Source: JAXLWB01 sp046328715
Lineage (GTDB): Bacteria; Chloroflexota; Anaerolineae; Caldilineales; Caldilineaceae
NCBI GenBank assembly: GCA_046328715.1
Contig: JAXLWB010000005.1
Span: forward strand, 1 to 64,000
DNA: 64,000 nucleotides
Reading direction: 5' to 3'
Positions 35,753 through 44,350 of this stretch are shown here, in pieces. The notes beneath the pieces are model-generated. The model had not been told where the DNA came from. It searched no databases and saw nothing but the letters and a program-made list of their open reading frames with translations. A program made the position numbers and the translations under genes. Each line of letters opens with the position of its first letter. The stretch's first letter is position 1.

Positions 35753-36355
35753 TTATTCCAAATGACGCAAGATTGAGGGCAGCACTTCCAGAGGACGATC
35801 ATGAATGAACCCATGATTGCCTTGAGGAACAATCTCAAGTTGAGCGTTGGGCAGCAGTTTCAGCAGCCGTTGACCCACCCCCACCGGACTAATTGGATCG
35901 TTTGCTCCCCAGAGCAAGAGCGTTGGTTGCTCAATCTTGGGCAGTTGGTCTTCCAGGTCGAAGTTCTGTTCCATGATCCAGGAGGCCGACTCAGGATATT
36001 CCTGCCGATATGCCGCTCGCCAATCAGCTGCGCCAAAGTCGGCGATCTTCAGCCCGCCGCTGGTGACAGCGAGCACGATGCGGCGTATTCTCTGCGGATG
36101 GCGCAGTGCTACCTGCAAGGCAATCGCCCCGCCCATCGACTGCGCCAATAGATCCACCTGCGAATCACCAAGCGATGCCTCCACCAGCGTGACCAGATCG
36201 CTCAGGCCGTTGACTTGCGGTGAGGGTGGTTGATGACCAATGCCCGGCCAGCCGAAATAGATCTTCTCCCAGGTTGCAGGCAGCAGATCGCCCAACGGTC
36301 GCCAAAAGGCTGGATCGGCACCAGCACCGGGAAGGAAGAGTAAACGTCTATTCAT
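35753..36355 (-). CDS. Alpha/beta hydrolase
   Basis: 200 residues from the ATG at 36355 (MNRRLLFLPGAGADPAFWRP), the normal start of the fold; an extension to 36439 is unlikely. Oxyanion strand LFLPGAG, nucleophile elbow LLAQSMGGAIAL near 89 (Q-S-M-G), acid LLWGANDPISPV near 145, and the catalytic histidine in GNHGFIHDRP near 178. The chain is short and the cap domain minimal, as in small esterase/MhpC-like enzymes. Substrate unknown. Followed by the methyltransferase after eight bases and preceded by the TetR-like regulator. Confidence 0.85.
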   Translation of the reverse strand: MNRRLLFLPGAGADPAFWRPLGDLLPATWEKIYFGWPGIGHQPPSPQVNGLSDLVTLVEASLGDSQVDLLAQSMGGAIALQVALRHPQRIRRIVLAVTSGGLKIADFGAADWRAAYRQEYPESASWIMEQNFDLEDQLPKIEQPTLLLWGANDPISPVGVGQRLLKLLPNAQLEIVPQGNHGFIHDRPLEVLPSILRHLE

Positions 36356-36398
36356 GGTATATTTGTACCTAAGTTGTAGCGTGTTTTTGGGACTTGGC

Positions 36399-37003
36399 TC
36401 ACAGTGTAATGGGTTCCTGGGAGCGGCGGACATAGCCATCTACGAGTATGCATAGCTCGTCACGTAGTTCATTGGGGCTTACGCTTTTGTCAAGTAGGCT
36501 GCACAGATGGTTCGCCGTATCGATCGTCCCCAGCGCAGCACCTCCTGCTCGCTCACTTCTGGAAACAGTCGCTGTAAGTTGCACTCGAACGCCTGCTCTG
36601 TGCCCGTGAGCAACGTCTCGACCACCTCCCAGAACGATTGCGTCCCCAACTCTAGTGCAGCATGAATTGCAGGCCGACAAAATTTGACCTGCTCCACGAC
36701 CAATTCAACACCTTTCTCGATGTATTGCCGTGTGTCCGAATCCGACAGAGAGTCAAATTGGGCATGGAAGTCCTGGCAAAGCCGCAGTATAGCCTCTGGA
36801 CACAGCCCGTGCAGCAACAGTTCGCGTTTGGTCGGAAAGTAGTGATATAAACCGCCGATGCTCAGGCACGCCATCTTCGCTGCCTGGCGCATCGAGAGCC
36901 GCTTTGCCCCCTCCTGCATGATCAAAGGCGTAACCGCCTGATAGATCTCGCGCTGGCGTGCCAGTCGGTCATCAGGAGGACGACCTATTTTACCGAACGT
37001 CAT
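36399..37003 (-). pseudogene. TetR-family regulator with a frameshift near the 3' end
   Basis: The ATG at 37003 follows GGAG nine bases upstream. Residues 12-60 are a TetR helix-turn-helix (IYQAVTPLIMQEGAKRLSMR, then QAAKMACLSIGGLYHYFPTK). The open frame ends at 36479 after 174 residues (ICAAYLTKA). Just there, another frame continues with LLDKSVSPNELRDELCILVD and GYVRRSQEPITL to a stop at 36399, which reads as the natural C-terminal helix of the same protein. A one-base change around 36490-36510 would join them. It may be a true mutation or a sequencing error; the DNA-binding domain is intact either way. It diverges from the cupin gene across a palindromic spacer and precedes the hydrolase/methyltransferase genes. 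Confidence 0.7.
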
Positions 37004-37159
37004 ACCCGTTTTCTCCAGAAAAATCAGCAGGCTATTGCCAAACCATCTGAGAATATGCTACCGTGTTCTTTGAGCTTACACTATACAGCCTGCCGCCACT
37101 TCACGCAAGCGGTCGGTCAGAATTTGCCGAACGGCAGGACTGTCTAATAGAGATGACAC

Positions 37160-37216
37160 TTAAACATGGCACAATCTCACGGTCTTCGGTTCTTTGGTAG
37201 ATTGTGCCATGTTTAA
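37160..37216. promoter_or_regulatory. 18-bp inverted repeat in the TetR/cupin divergent region
   Basis: TTAAACATGGCACAATCT at 37160-37177 is exactly inverted at 37199-37216, with a 21-nt loop. It lies 64 bases before the cupin start and 157 bases before the TetR start. The arms are longer than a usual TetR operator, but the position between divergent regulator and target is what an operator would need. The alternative is a dispersed hairpin. Confidence 0.5.
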
Positions 37217-37279
37217 ATTATGTGTCTATAAGGTGAACGCACTCGGCAACCAGCACATACGAGGAAAGGAGCCTCTTCG

Positions 37280-37849
37280 ATGGTCAAATCAGGTGACATA
37301 CTCGAACATCCCGTGACGGGCGAAAAGATTGTCTTTCGCAAGACCGCAGGCGATACAAGTGGTGAACTGTTACAGGCAGAGTTAACCCTACTGCCAGGAG
37401 CCTTTGTCGCCGCCGAGCACATTCACCCGCTGCAGGAGGAACGCTTCGAAGTCATATCTGGGATACTGCGCGGTCGTGTGGCGGGCAAAGAATTGAGCAG
37501 CAGGCCAGGAGAGCTAGTTGTAGTTCCCAAGGGAACGCCACATGTCTGGTGGAACTCGGGTCAAGACGAACTGCGCGTCCTCGTAGAGGTGAGGCCAGCG
37601 CTCCGGTTCGAGAATTTCTTTGAAACATTCTTCGGTCTGGCCCAGGACGGCAAGGTAAACCCAAAGACAGGATTGCCAAATCCCTTTCAGTTGGCATTGG
37701 TGATGCGTACGTATCGAAATGAACTTATCCTGGCGCAGCCACCGCGGCTGGTGCAGACATTGCTCTTTGGCGTGTTGGCTCCAGTCGGTAGGTTGCTTGG
37801 GTATCGGGGTGAGCATCCATATCCAGTTTCTCATCAGGCGAAGGCTTAG
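37280..37849 (+). CDS. Cupin-domain protein
   Basis: 189 residues with AAAGGAG eight bases before the ATG. One cupin_2 barrel occupies about 25-110. Motif 1 is AAEHIHPLQEERFEVISG (two histidines and a glutamate as metal ligands), and motif 2 is RPGELVVVPKGTPHVWWN with its histidine. The C-terminal 70 residues are helical with a hydrophobic stretch (VQTLLFGVLAPVGRLLG) and are not part of the cupin. Function unknown: members range from isomerases to sensors. It is divergent from the TetR regulator, which probably controls it. Confidence 0.85.
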   Translation: MVKSGDILEHPVTGEKIVFRKTAGDTSGELLQAELTLLPGAFVAAEHIHPLQEERFEVISGILRGRVAGKELSSRPGELVVVPKGTPHVWWNSGQDELRVLVEVRPALRFENFFETFFGLAQDGKVNPKTGLPNPFQLALVMRTYRNELILAQPPRLVQTLLFGVLAPVGRLLGYRGEHPYPVSHQAKA

Positions 37850-37892
37850 ACGACGTAGGCTCCGAAGCAATTTGTCTGTGGCTGATTGGATG

Positions 37893-38483
37893 TCAGTCCA
37901 AAGAAGGGTTTGTGCTTTTCTGTTTTATGATGTTGGATAATTCGGTGTCAATTTTGGCAATACGTTCCAGCCAGTAGTTGCCTGCTTCTTGTTTGCTGCT
38001 GGCATCCAACTCTTTTGCGCGTTGCACTTGGTCTAACTGACCAACAAAATGGCGACGACGACTTTGTAAGTAATCTTCATATGCTGGCCTAGTTGTTGGG
38101 ATAAAGCCAGGCCCATCACATCCACAGGTATGAAACACATGACCAACACGATACATGCCTGCTAAAATCTGCCATGCCTTTTCATCTACTTGTTTCGGTG
38201 GTTTGAAATCTAACCCCATATCGATCATCGGCTGACCACACTGTGGACAGTGATGTGTGCTATTGCGGTACTCCGCCTCTAGTTCATTAAGGTGGACGCC
38301 AAGTTCAGCCTCGCGACGTTGTAACGACGGAGTGTGCAAACGAACTCTGCTCAGTTCACGATAGAGATAGCCCTTGTCGCGCGACGCCAACCAATCGCTG
38401 ATCGGGGGTTGCTTGAACATTTTGCGGCAGGCAAAACAAACGTAATGGTACTTATATGGGCTAGAAATTCCATAGCGACACAT
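37893..38483 (-). CDS. Zinc-ribbon conserved protein of unknown function
   Basis: 196 residues. The N-terminus (MCRYGISSPYKYHYVCFACR) carries a CxxC, followed by a second pair in HHCPQCGQPMIDMG near 78 and a CGCDGPGF segment near 125, which together suggest one or two zinc sites. The last 60 residues are a charged coiled helix (VQRAKELDASSKQEAGNYWL). From memory, similar proteins starting MCRYG occur in several phyla as hypothetical proteins. Cytosolic. Downstream on the minus strand it converges with the cupin gene after 43 bases. Confidence 0.7.
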   Translation of the reverse strand: MCRYGISSPYKYHYVCFACRKMFKQPPISDWLASRDKGYLYRELSRVRLHTPSLQRREAELGVHLNELEAEYRNSTHHCPQCGQPMIDMGLDFKPPKQVDEKAWQILAGMYRVGHVFHTCGCDGPGFIPTTRPAYEDYLQSRRRHFVGQLDQVQRAKELDASSKQEAGNYWLERIAKIDTELSNIIKQKSTNPSLD

Positions 38484-38771
38484 TGCTACTCTACTCGACT
38501 ATTCGGCAAGCTGCTGGTAACTTCGCTTTGCCAATTAAGTTGAATTGTTATCTCCAGCATCTTTCAAGAAACCCTTTTTGTTGTCTCTCTACTTGACGGG
38601 CTATCAAAGTAAGTCAACTCTGTTTCATGCTTGTTATCAAATTTTAACCTAAGGAAGCTATTCCCTAAAAGGTCGAGAACGTCTTAAGAAATATCTGATA
38701 CAGCAAAGACAAAAGATAACTTACATTCTCTTCTGTCAACCGGTCGAAGCTAAATAAGGGAGTAATGCCAC
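38484..38771. other. Spacer, nothing recognised
   Basis: 288 bases of A/T-rich DNA between the zinc-ribbon gene and the broken metallophosphoesterase. No hairpin, repeat or small gene was found. Confidence 0.3.
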
Positions 38772-39544
38772 TCACTCCTCTTTCTCCGCACTCATCTCTC
38801 GTTCCATCTGGCTAAACGCTGCCAGCGCCTCAGCTTCGGATGGCGGCTGGAGCACATTGTGGTCGGCGAACTCCTTTGCTTGCGGATAGCTGGTTGCCAA
38901 AATGCGTGCCACTGCCTGGCTGCGGTCGTAGTCGCTGCGTCGGAACTGATGTTTGGTCCCAATGGTAACCAATACGCTCCTGCTCGCCGTAGGGCATGCC
39001 GACGCTGCCTGCATTGACACCTCGCATTGTTCCGACTCTGCGCTCAAACTGCATATGGGTATGACCACAGATGACCAACGGCACGTGGTATCTTAATTCT
39101 GGTAAAGAGGGGCAGCAGGCGCTCTTCTGGGGTTAAACGGGTAAAGAGTTCCGTGTCGCTGCGTGGGGTGGCGTGGCAAAAGAGGACTTCCCCTAAGCCG
39201 CTGATATCGAGGCGTAGTGTAGCCAGCCAACTGGCAATCGACTGTACGTGTTGCGGCTTTAGCTGCTGCGCCGCCCATTGGGTAACCTCTCGAATCTCCT
39301 CTGGTAGTGCGTCTATGTTACTGCCGATGATTTGTTCAAGCACCTCGCGGTCGGCATTGCCCCGAATGAAGTGGACGGGCAGAGAAAGATGGAGCAAACA
39401 GTCAAATGTTTCCTGCGGCATTGGCCCAGAGAACACATCTCCGCCCACCACAATCTGGTCAACGCCTGCCTGTGCCACTTCTTGCAGCACTGCCTCCAAC
39501 GCAGGCAGGTTACCGTGAATATCGTAGAGTGCTGCGACGCGCAT
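38772..39544 (-). pseudogene. YfcE-like metallophosphoesterase broken by several frameshifts
   Basis: From the ATG at 39544 the frame gives the first half of a calcineurin-like phosphodiesterase: ALYDIHGNLPALEAVL, VVGGDVFSGPMPQET, HFIRGNADREV and FCHATPRSD, all metal-site motifs. It then loses register near 39080. The next frame (from 39084) gives PLVICGHTHMQFERRVGTMR and VNAGSVGMPYGEQE, the last metal motif. A third frame resumes at KHQFRRSDYDRSQAVARIL and runs through LQPPSEAEALAAFSQMERE to a stop at 38772; between them GAYWLPLGPN is readable in yet another register. So at least two, probably three, single-base changes have occurred. All parts are co-linear. Clustered sequencing errors are the alternative. 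Confidence 0.8.
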
Positions 39545-39597
39545 AACTAGACCTTTCCACTAGAAGGAGGAGTTCTTCCAACGATGATTTTTTGATT

Positions 39598-41016
39598 TCA
39601 CCCTGGCTTCTGGTCTTCTGGTCTTTTTGTCTTTCCTTCTTCCCTCACCGGCAACGTAAACCAGAACCGACTTCCCTGCCCCGGTGTACTTTCCGCCCCG
39701 ATCTGCCCGCCCATGCTTTCGACCAGCGTCTTAGCGATGGTGAGACCAAGTCCGCTGCCGCCGCTGCGCCTGGTGCGCGATTTGTCGGTGCGGTAGAAGC
39801 GGTCAAAGATGTGGGGCAACTCCTCAGATGGAATGCCTTCGCCGGTATCGCTGACAGTGACGAGCACGCGCTCGGCGTTGGCCTCGGCGGCAAGCTCAAT
39901 CCGCCCGCCCGCTGGCGTATGGCGTAGCGCATTGGTGACGAGATTATGAATCACCTGCATCAGTCGGTCGGGGTCGGCGGCGACGGTTGGGAGAGCAGAG
40001 CTAGGGTGAGCGGCAAAGCGGATCTGCTGTGCTTCGGCGACGGGGCTGAACTTGTTGGCGGCGGCTTTGAGTAAGGAGTTCACATCGACGGTTTGCAGGG
40101 TCAGGGAGATCTGCCCTGCCTCGGCCAGCGCCAACTCTCGCAGGTCATCAACCAGGCGGGAAAGCAGACGAGTCTCGTCGTAGAGGGTGGCGATCTCGTT
40201 CAATTCTAGGGGGTAAACGCCGTCGAGCATGGCACGCAAGTTGCCTTGCAGCACCGTGATCGGCGTGCGCAGTTCGTGGGCAACGTCGGCCATCAGGTTG
40301 CGCCGTTGCACTTCGGATTTTTCGAGCGACTCGGCCATCTCGTTAAAGGCGTGGGCAACCTCAGCAATCTCGATAATGCTTGAACCCTGCTCCAAGGCGA
40401 CGCGCTGTGACCAATCGCGTTTGGCTAGCCCACGCGCCGCCGTCGCTAATGCCGCCAAGGGCGAGGCCAAGGTGCGACTGACCGCCAGCCCCAAGAGAAT
40501 TCCCAACATCCCAACCCCCAGGGTGGCAAAGATCAGCCAGCGCCGTAATTGGTTGAGAAAGTTCTGTTCGGCCCGCCCCAACATCATGTTCATGCCCGAA
40601 GGCAGTAGCAGATAGCCGACCGTCTTTCCATCTACGACAATCGGTTGGGCGGCTTGTTGTTCGGCACTCGAAATCACGCCTCGCAGTCGCTCTCCACTCG
40701 GGTCATAGAGCACCGTGCCCGATTGGTCTGCTAAGATCGGCTGTCCCCCGCCCATGAGCATCCCCATCCAGCGTCGGCGGCGAATGGTTCCGATCACTGA
40801 ATCGGCAAATTGCTCGACGCCAGCCCAACTCTGCTGACGCCTATAGTAGTCGGACAATTGATCGATCACGGCATTGCGCGCCGCAGCCCCTGGCTGAAGC
40901 AGATAGGCTCGAAACTCAGCATCGGCGCGCCGATCAGCCAACCAGGAAATCGTGCCTACAGTCAGCAGGGTGATCAACATAAAACCTAAAGTGAGGCGAG
41001 CCCAGAGGTGATTCAT
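39598..41016 (-). CDS. Sensor histidine kinase (OmpR-type partner)
   Basis: 472 residues. Two membrane segments (about 9-27 and 163-185) flank an extracytoplasmic sensor of about 135 residues rich in R/W/M (RRRRWMGMLMGGGQP). HAMP follows, then the dimerisation/phosphoacceptor box MADVAHELRTPITVLQG near 245. The ATPase shows VIHNLVTNALRHTPAGG (N box), VSDTGEGIPSEELPHIFDRF (G1/F) and GGSGLGLTIAKTLVES (G2). Architecture matches BaeS/CpxA-type envelope-stress kinases. It lies 62 bases after the response regulator gene on the same strand. The signal is unknown. Confidence 0.93.
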   Translation of the reverse strand: MNHLWARLTLGFMLITLLTVGTISWLADRRADAEFRAYLLQPGAAARNAVIDQLSDYYRRQQSWAGVEQFADSVIGTIRRRRWMGMLMGGGQPILADQSGTVLYDPSGERLRGVISSAEQQAAQPIVVDGKTVGYLLLPSGMNMMLGRAEQNFLNQLRRWLIFATLGVGMLGILLGLAVSRTLASPLAALATAARGLAKRDWSQRVALEQGSSIIEIAEVAHAFNEMAESLEKSEVQRRNLMADVAHELRTPITVLQGNLRAMLDGVYPLELNEIATLYDETRLLSRLVDDLRELALAEAGQISLTLQTVDVNSLLKAAANKFSPVAEAQQIRFAAHPSSALPTVAADPDRLMQVIHNLVTNALRHTPAGGRIELAAEANAERVLVTVSDTGEGIPSEELPHIFDRFYRTDKSRTRRSGGSGLGLTIAKTLVESMGGQIGAESTPGQGSRFWFTLPVREEGKTKRPEDQKPG

Positions 41017-41057
41017 AAATATCCAGAAAAATCGTGAGCGATCAGTACTTTGTAACG

Positions 41058-41090
41058 GGTAATTATGTCATTACTCAATTACGAATTACC
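41058..41090. repeat. GGTAATT/AATTACC hairpin between regulator and kinase genes
   Basis: Seven-base arms 41058-41064 and 41084-41090 around a 19-nt loop; the right arm overlaps the last codons of the response regulator gene. The sequence is similar to the palindrome at 29509-29526. Confidence 0.3.
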
Positions 41091-41777
41091 TGCCCTCATC
41101 CGGTAGCCAACGCCAAAAACAGTCTCAATCTGTACATCTTTCGCCCCGGCGGCGTCGAGTTTTTTTCGCAGGTTTTTGATGTGGCTGTCGATGGTGCGAT
41201 CCATGCCTTCGTATTCGTAGCCGAGTGCTTTTTCGACCAGCTCGCCGCGTGTAAAGGGGTGGTTTGGGTTCTGCATCAAACTTTGCAACAAAGCAAGTTC
41301 GGTAGGGGTGAGATCAAGCGCACGTCCGTCTACCGTTGCGATCAGGGTATCGAGGGCTAGGCGTAGATTGGCGATTTGTACCTGTTTCGGCGGCTGCATG
41401 CTGCCTTGAGCACGACGCAAAAGTGCTTTGACCCGTACCACAACCTCACGTGGATTAAAGGGTTTGGTCACATAGTCATCGGCCCCGATCTCGATGCCTT
41501 CGATCTTGTCTTCATCCTCGACCCGGGCGGTAAGCATCAAAATCGGCAGGCTGGCCAACCCTGCATCGTTGCGTACAATGCGTGTGATCTCCCAGCCATC
41601 CTTGCCCGGCAACATTAAGTCGAGCACGACGACATCGGGCCGTTCGCTGCGTATTGTATGCAGCGCCTCATCGCCATCCAGAGCTGTGAGCACCGTAAAG
41701 CCATCTTGCTGCAAATAGGATTGCAACAAGCGCACAATCTGTCGATCATCGTCAACTACAAGAATCCGTGCAGTCAT
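41079..41777 (-). CDS. OmpR-family response regulator
   Basis: 232 residues. Receiver domain: acidic pocket VVDDDRQIV near 8-11, phosphoacceptor Asp-53 in VVLDLMLPGKDGWE, conserved Thr in MLTARVEDED and Lys in DDYVTKPFNPREV. DNA-binding winged helix at about 135-230 with LTPTELALLQSLMQNPNHPF and the recognition helix DRTIDSHIKNLRKKLDA, closing VFGVGYRM. The kinase follows on the same strand; the exported DUF2680-like gene lies 210 bases upstream behind a terminator and is a reasonable target. Confidence 0.93.
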   Translation of the reverse strand: MTARILVVDDDRQIVRLLQSYLQQDGFTVLTALDGDEALHTIRSERPDVVVLDLMLPGKDGWEITRIVRNDAGLASLPILMLTARVEDEDKIEGIEIGADDYVTKPFNPREVVVRVKALLRRAQGSMQPPKQVQIANLRLALDTLIATVDGRALDLTPTELALLQSLMQNPNHPFTRGELVEKALGYEYEGMDRTIDSHIKNLRKKLDAAGAKDVQIETVFGVGYRMRAGNS

Positions 41778-41875
41778 TGTTTCTATCAGTAGGACAGTAA
41801 GTCAGTAGACAGTGAATCAATGGACAGTAGGACAATCTACTAATCCGCAATTCCATTATGCCATGCCGATAAAGA

Positions 41876-41918
41876 AACAGGTAGACAAGAGGCGAGTAAT
41901 CGTTCTTGTCTACCTGTT
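41876..41918 (-). terminator. Terminator between DUF2680-like gene and response regulator
   Basis: A perfect 15-bp stem, 41876-41890 with 41904-41918, 13-nt loop, followed on the minus strand by TCTTTAT. It separates transcription of the exported protein gene from the two-component genes. Confidence 0.8.
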
Positions 41919-41987
41919 GGTGGGGGGAGAAGTTGCAGGTGGCAAGTTGCAGGTAGCAAAGTGTAAATCCATCCTGCAACTTGCGCT

Positions 41988-42956
41988 CTACTTATTCCAC
42001 ATACCGCCCATACCACGACCGTGTCTCATTCCTCGTTGTCCAGCATTACCCATGCCTTGTCCCATTGGCTGATTGAGCCGGTCGGGCAGGTTTTCCTTCA
42101 TGTTTTGTAGCATTAGGTCGGCACGTGCTTGAGTAATCGTACCAGCGGCGACCGCAGCGTCTAATTGTGTCTTGCGCTCTGCCAGGATGGCATCGATCAC
42201 CTTTTGCAGATCCACATTCTTTTCCTTGGCGATGACGGCGACTGTCTTGCCGGATTGGACTGCACTGAGCAGATCGGCGTCCGACATATCAAGTGTCTTG
42301 GCAACGGTGCCAAGCATATTGAAGCCACGCTCAAAGGCTGGACCCCAGTTTAATCCACTGCCCATCATGCCGTTACCGGGCGCAAAGGGCTGATTAAGAT
42401 GTTCGGGAAGCATCTGCGCCATGTTGGCTAGCATTTGGTCGGCACGTTCCTGGGTGATCTGACCGCTGCTCACTGCTGCATCCAGTCGGGTTTTGGCTTC
42501 AGCCATGATTGCATTGATTATCGTCTGTAGATCGACCTTCTTTTCGGCGGCCAAATCAGCAATGCTCTTGCCATCGACCAGCGCGGCACGTAGATCCGCC
42601 TCGCTCATATTGAGCGCCTTGGCAACCGTCGTGAGCATCTCGCCCGCTTGACCAAAGCGACCGCCCATCATACCACCGCCCATACCACCCATACGCCCCA
42701 TCATCCCTTGCATTGGTCCATTGCCCCAGTGTTCGCTCATCCATTCGTGGATGCGTCCGCCAAAGCGCTGCGCAAACCAGCCCATGGGACCGTTGCCAAA
42801 GCGAGGGCCATTGCCCGGTTGCTGCTGTTGGGTAGCAGATGGTGTATTGTTATCAGTGGTGTCCTGCGCCGAGGCATACGAGACGGCGCCCAATGTCAAT
42901 GTGCCCACCAGCACGATTGCGCCAACCGAGGCCAAAATTTTTCCAAAGGTTTTCAT
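41988..42956 (-). CDS. Exported Gly/Met-rich protein with two DUF2680-like repeats
   Basis: 322 residues from the ATG at 42956, with AGGAG seven bases upstream. Signal peptide about 1-29 (KILASVGAIVLVGTLTLGAV, then SYASA). Next a Q/P/N-rich linker and a low-complexity segment (MMGRMGGMGGGMMGG). Then two homologous helical repeats: LNMSEADLRAALVDGKSIAD with SSGQITQERADQMLANM, and LDMSDADLLSAVQSGKTVAV with AAGTITQARADLMLQNM. They resemble DUF2680/YckD-type helical domains. A second short M/G/R-rich tail follows (MRHGRGMGGMWNK). Met-rich loops can bind copper, but this is speculation. Co-directional with the two-component system, suggesting it is either a regulated product or a periplasmic modulator. 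Confidence 0.8.
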   Translation of the reverse strand: MKTFGKILASVGAIVLVGTLTLGAVSYASAQDTTDNNTPSATQQQQPGNGPRFGNGPMGWFAQRFGGRIHEWMSEHWGNGPMQGMMGRMGGMGGGMMGGRFGQAGEMLTTVAKALNMSEADLRAALVDGKSIADLAAEKKVDLQTIINAIMAEAKTRLDAAVSSGQITQERADQMLANMAQMLPEHLNQPFAPGNGMMGSGLNWGPAFERGFNMLGTVAKTLDMSDADLLSAVQSGKTVAVIAKEKNVDLQKVIDAILAERKTQLDAAVAAGTITQARADLMLQNMKENLPDRLNQPMGQGMGNAGQRGMRHGRGMGGMWNK

Positions 42957-42981
42957 ACAATTTCTCCTAAATTGTGAGTTT

Positions 42982-43036
42982 TGAAACGTGATACGTGATT
43001 CGTAAATTTGGATCACGGGTCACGCATTACGTTTCA
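42982..43036 (-). repeat. Imperfect hairpin between serine hydrolase and DUF2680-like gene
   Basis: Arms beginning TGAAACGTGATACGTGA (42982) and ending TCACGCATTACGTTTCA (43036) pair at most positions. The GTGATnCG theme is shared with the hairpin at 30095-30144. It lies 42 bases beyond the stop of the minus-strand hydrolase gene and may end its transcript. Confidence 0.5.
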
Positions 43037-43077
43037 GTGTTGTTGCGTCCGCTCTTTGTCTTGATCGTATCAAGAAG

Positions 43078-44250
43078 TTATGGAGAAGTTGTGGAGAGAG
43101 TTTGTAACTGATAGAGTGCGTGGATAAGTTTGGCGGCACGTTGAAATTGCGCAGGATCGGAGCGTATTCCATTCGTGACATAACCAAAGCCGAGACCTGT
43201 CACTGGGTCGGCAAAGCCGATAGAGCCACCATAGCCTTCAAGACCAAAAGCCGCTTCGTTTGGCCCCATGAAGCCAGCCGGACGATTCAAGTGAAAGCCA
43301 AGACCAATACAACTCCGAAATCCAAACACAATGTCAATCCCGCTAGACGAGATTGCTGTTGCCTGGCCTAGCAAATCGGAGCTTAACAACCGCACGCCAT
43401 CAAGCTCGCCATCGCAAGCGAGTGCACCATAAATACGTGCGAGAGCTCGGGCATTGGTTGTGCCATTGGCAGAGGGAAGTTCAGCGCTGCGCCAAGCCCG
43501 ACTGTTGAAAATTGAGAAATCGGGTAGTGGAGGATTGTTGACTTTTGCCAATAGTGAATTGGGATCGATATTCATTTGTTCCGCTTTACTTTCTGCTGGT
43601 TGCGACTGATTCACCACTGTTGCTACTCGATCATCCTGCTCTGAGCCAAAACCGATCTGGAAATCAACAGCCAACGGTAACGCAATTTCTTCACGTAGGA
43701 AGCGTCCAATGCTCTTGTTACTTACCCTGCGAACCAACTCGCCAACAAGCCAACCAAAGGTTACTGCATGATATCCATGTGCTGTCCCGGGCGTCCACCA
43801 CGGGCGTTGCCGTTCGAGCAACTGTGTCATGCGTTCCCAGTCAAAAATGGCTTCAGTTGATAGCGTCTCGTCGATTGCCGCCAACCCTGCTTGATGGTTC
43901 AACAAATGGCGTACGGGTAGAAGATCCTTTCCTGCTTGTGCAAATTCCGGCCAATAGCGAGCCACAGGTGCATCAAGGTCTAACTTGCCTTGCTCGACTA
44001 AACGCAATGCACAAAGGGCCACGATTGCTTTTGTCACTGACCAGACATTGACAATCGTATCTTTCTGCCAGGGTTTGTTTTGTTCTAAGTCGGCATAGCC
44101 GCTCCAAAGATCAACCACAGGTCGTCGTTGATAATAGACGGCAACAGCCGCACCGATCTCGTTGGCTTGTTGGAAGTTTTCTTCAAATGCAGAATGAACC
44201 GCTACAAATTGCGGATCGCATGTGCCTGAAACTGGAATCGCATGGTTCAT
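43078..44250 (-). CDS. Beta-lactamase-fold serine hydrolase (EstB/LACTB-like)
   Basis: 390 residues from the ATG at 44250 with GGGAG eight bases upstream; the open frame extends to 44508, but that part is only the tRNA-Gly gene and two terminators read as protein. No signal peptide. The SxxK catalytic pair is in VNVWSVTKAIVALCAL near 80, and the tyrosine element is HGYHAVTFGWLVGE near 163. The third motif is YGGSIGFADP near 355, where the usual HxG/KTG is replaced by GGS. Such enzymes are mostly esterases or peptidases rather than antibiotic-hydrolysing. Substrate unknown. Confidence 0.88.
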   Translation of the reverse strand: MNHAIPVSGTCDPQFVAVHSAFEENFQQANEIGAAVAVYYQRRPVVDLWSGYADLEQNKPWQKDTIVNVWSVTKAIVALCALRLVEQGKLDLDAPVARYWPEFAQAGKDLLPVRHLLNHQAGLAAIDETLSTEAIFDWERMTQLLERQRPWWTPGTAHGYHAVTFGWLVGELVRRVSNKSIGRFLREEIALPLAVDFQIGFGSEQDDRVATVVNQSQPAESKAEQMNIDPNSLLAKVNNPPLPDFSIFNSRAWRSAELPSANGTTNARALARIYGALACDGELDGVRLLSSDLLGQATAISSSGIDIVFGFRSCIGLGFHLNRPAGFMGPNEAAFGLEGYGGSIGFADPVTGLGFGYVTNGIRSDPAQFQRAAKLIHALYQLQTLSTTSP

Positions 44251-44290
44251 CAGTTGCTCTCCCTTTGCTGAATACTGTTTTGGTAAAAAA

Positions 44291-44324
44291 TAAGGACCAT
44301 AGGCAGCCTCGCCTGTGGTCCTTA
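44291..44324 (-). terminator. Second terminator downstream of tRNA-Gly
   Basis: A 14-bp stem with one G-U pair (44291-44304 with 44311-44324), 6-nt loop, followed on the minus strand by TTTTTTACC. It lies upstream of the serine hydrolase start and could end a short RNA that begins after the first terminator. Confidence 0.75.
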
Positions 44325-44350
44325 TCAAACTCAAGATATAGTTGGTTTCG

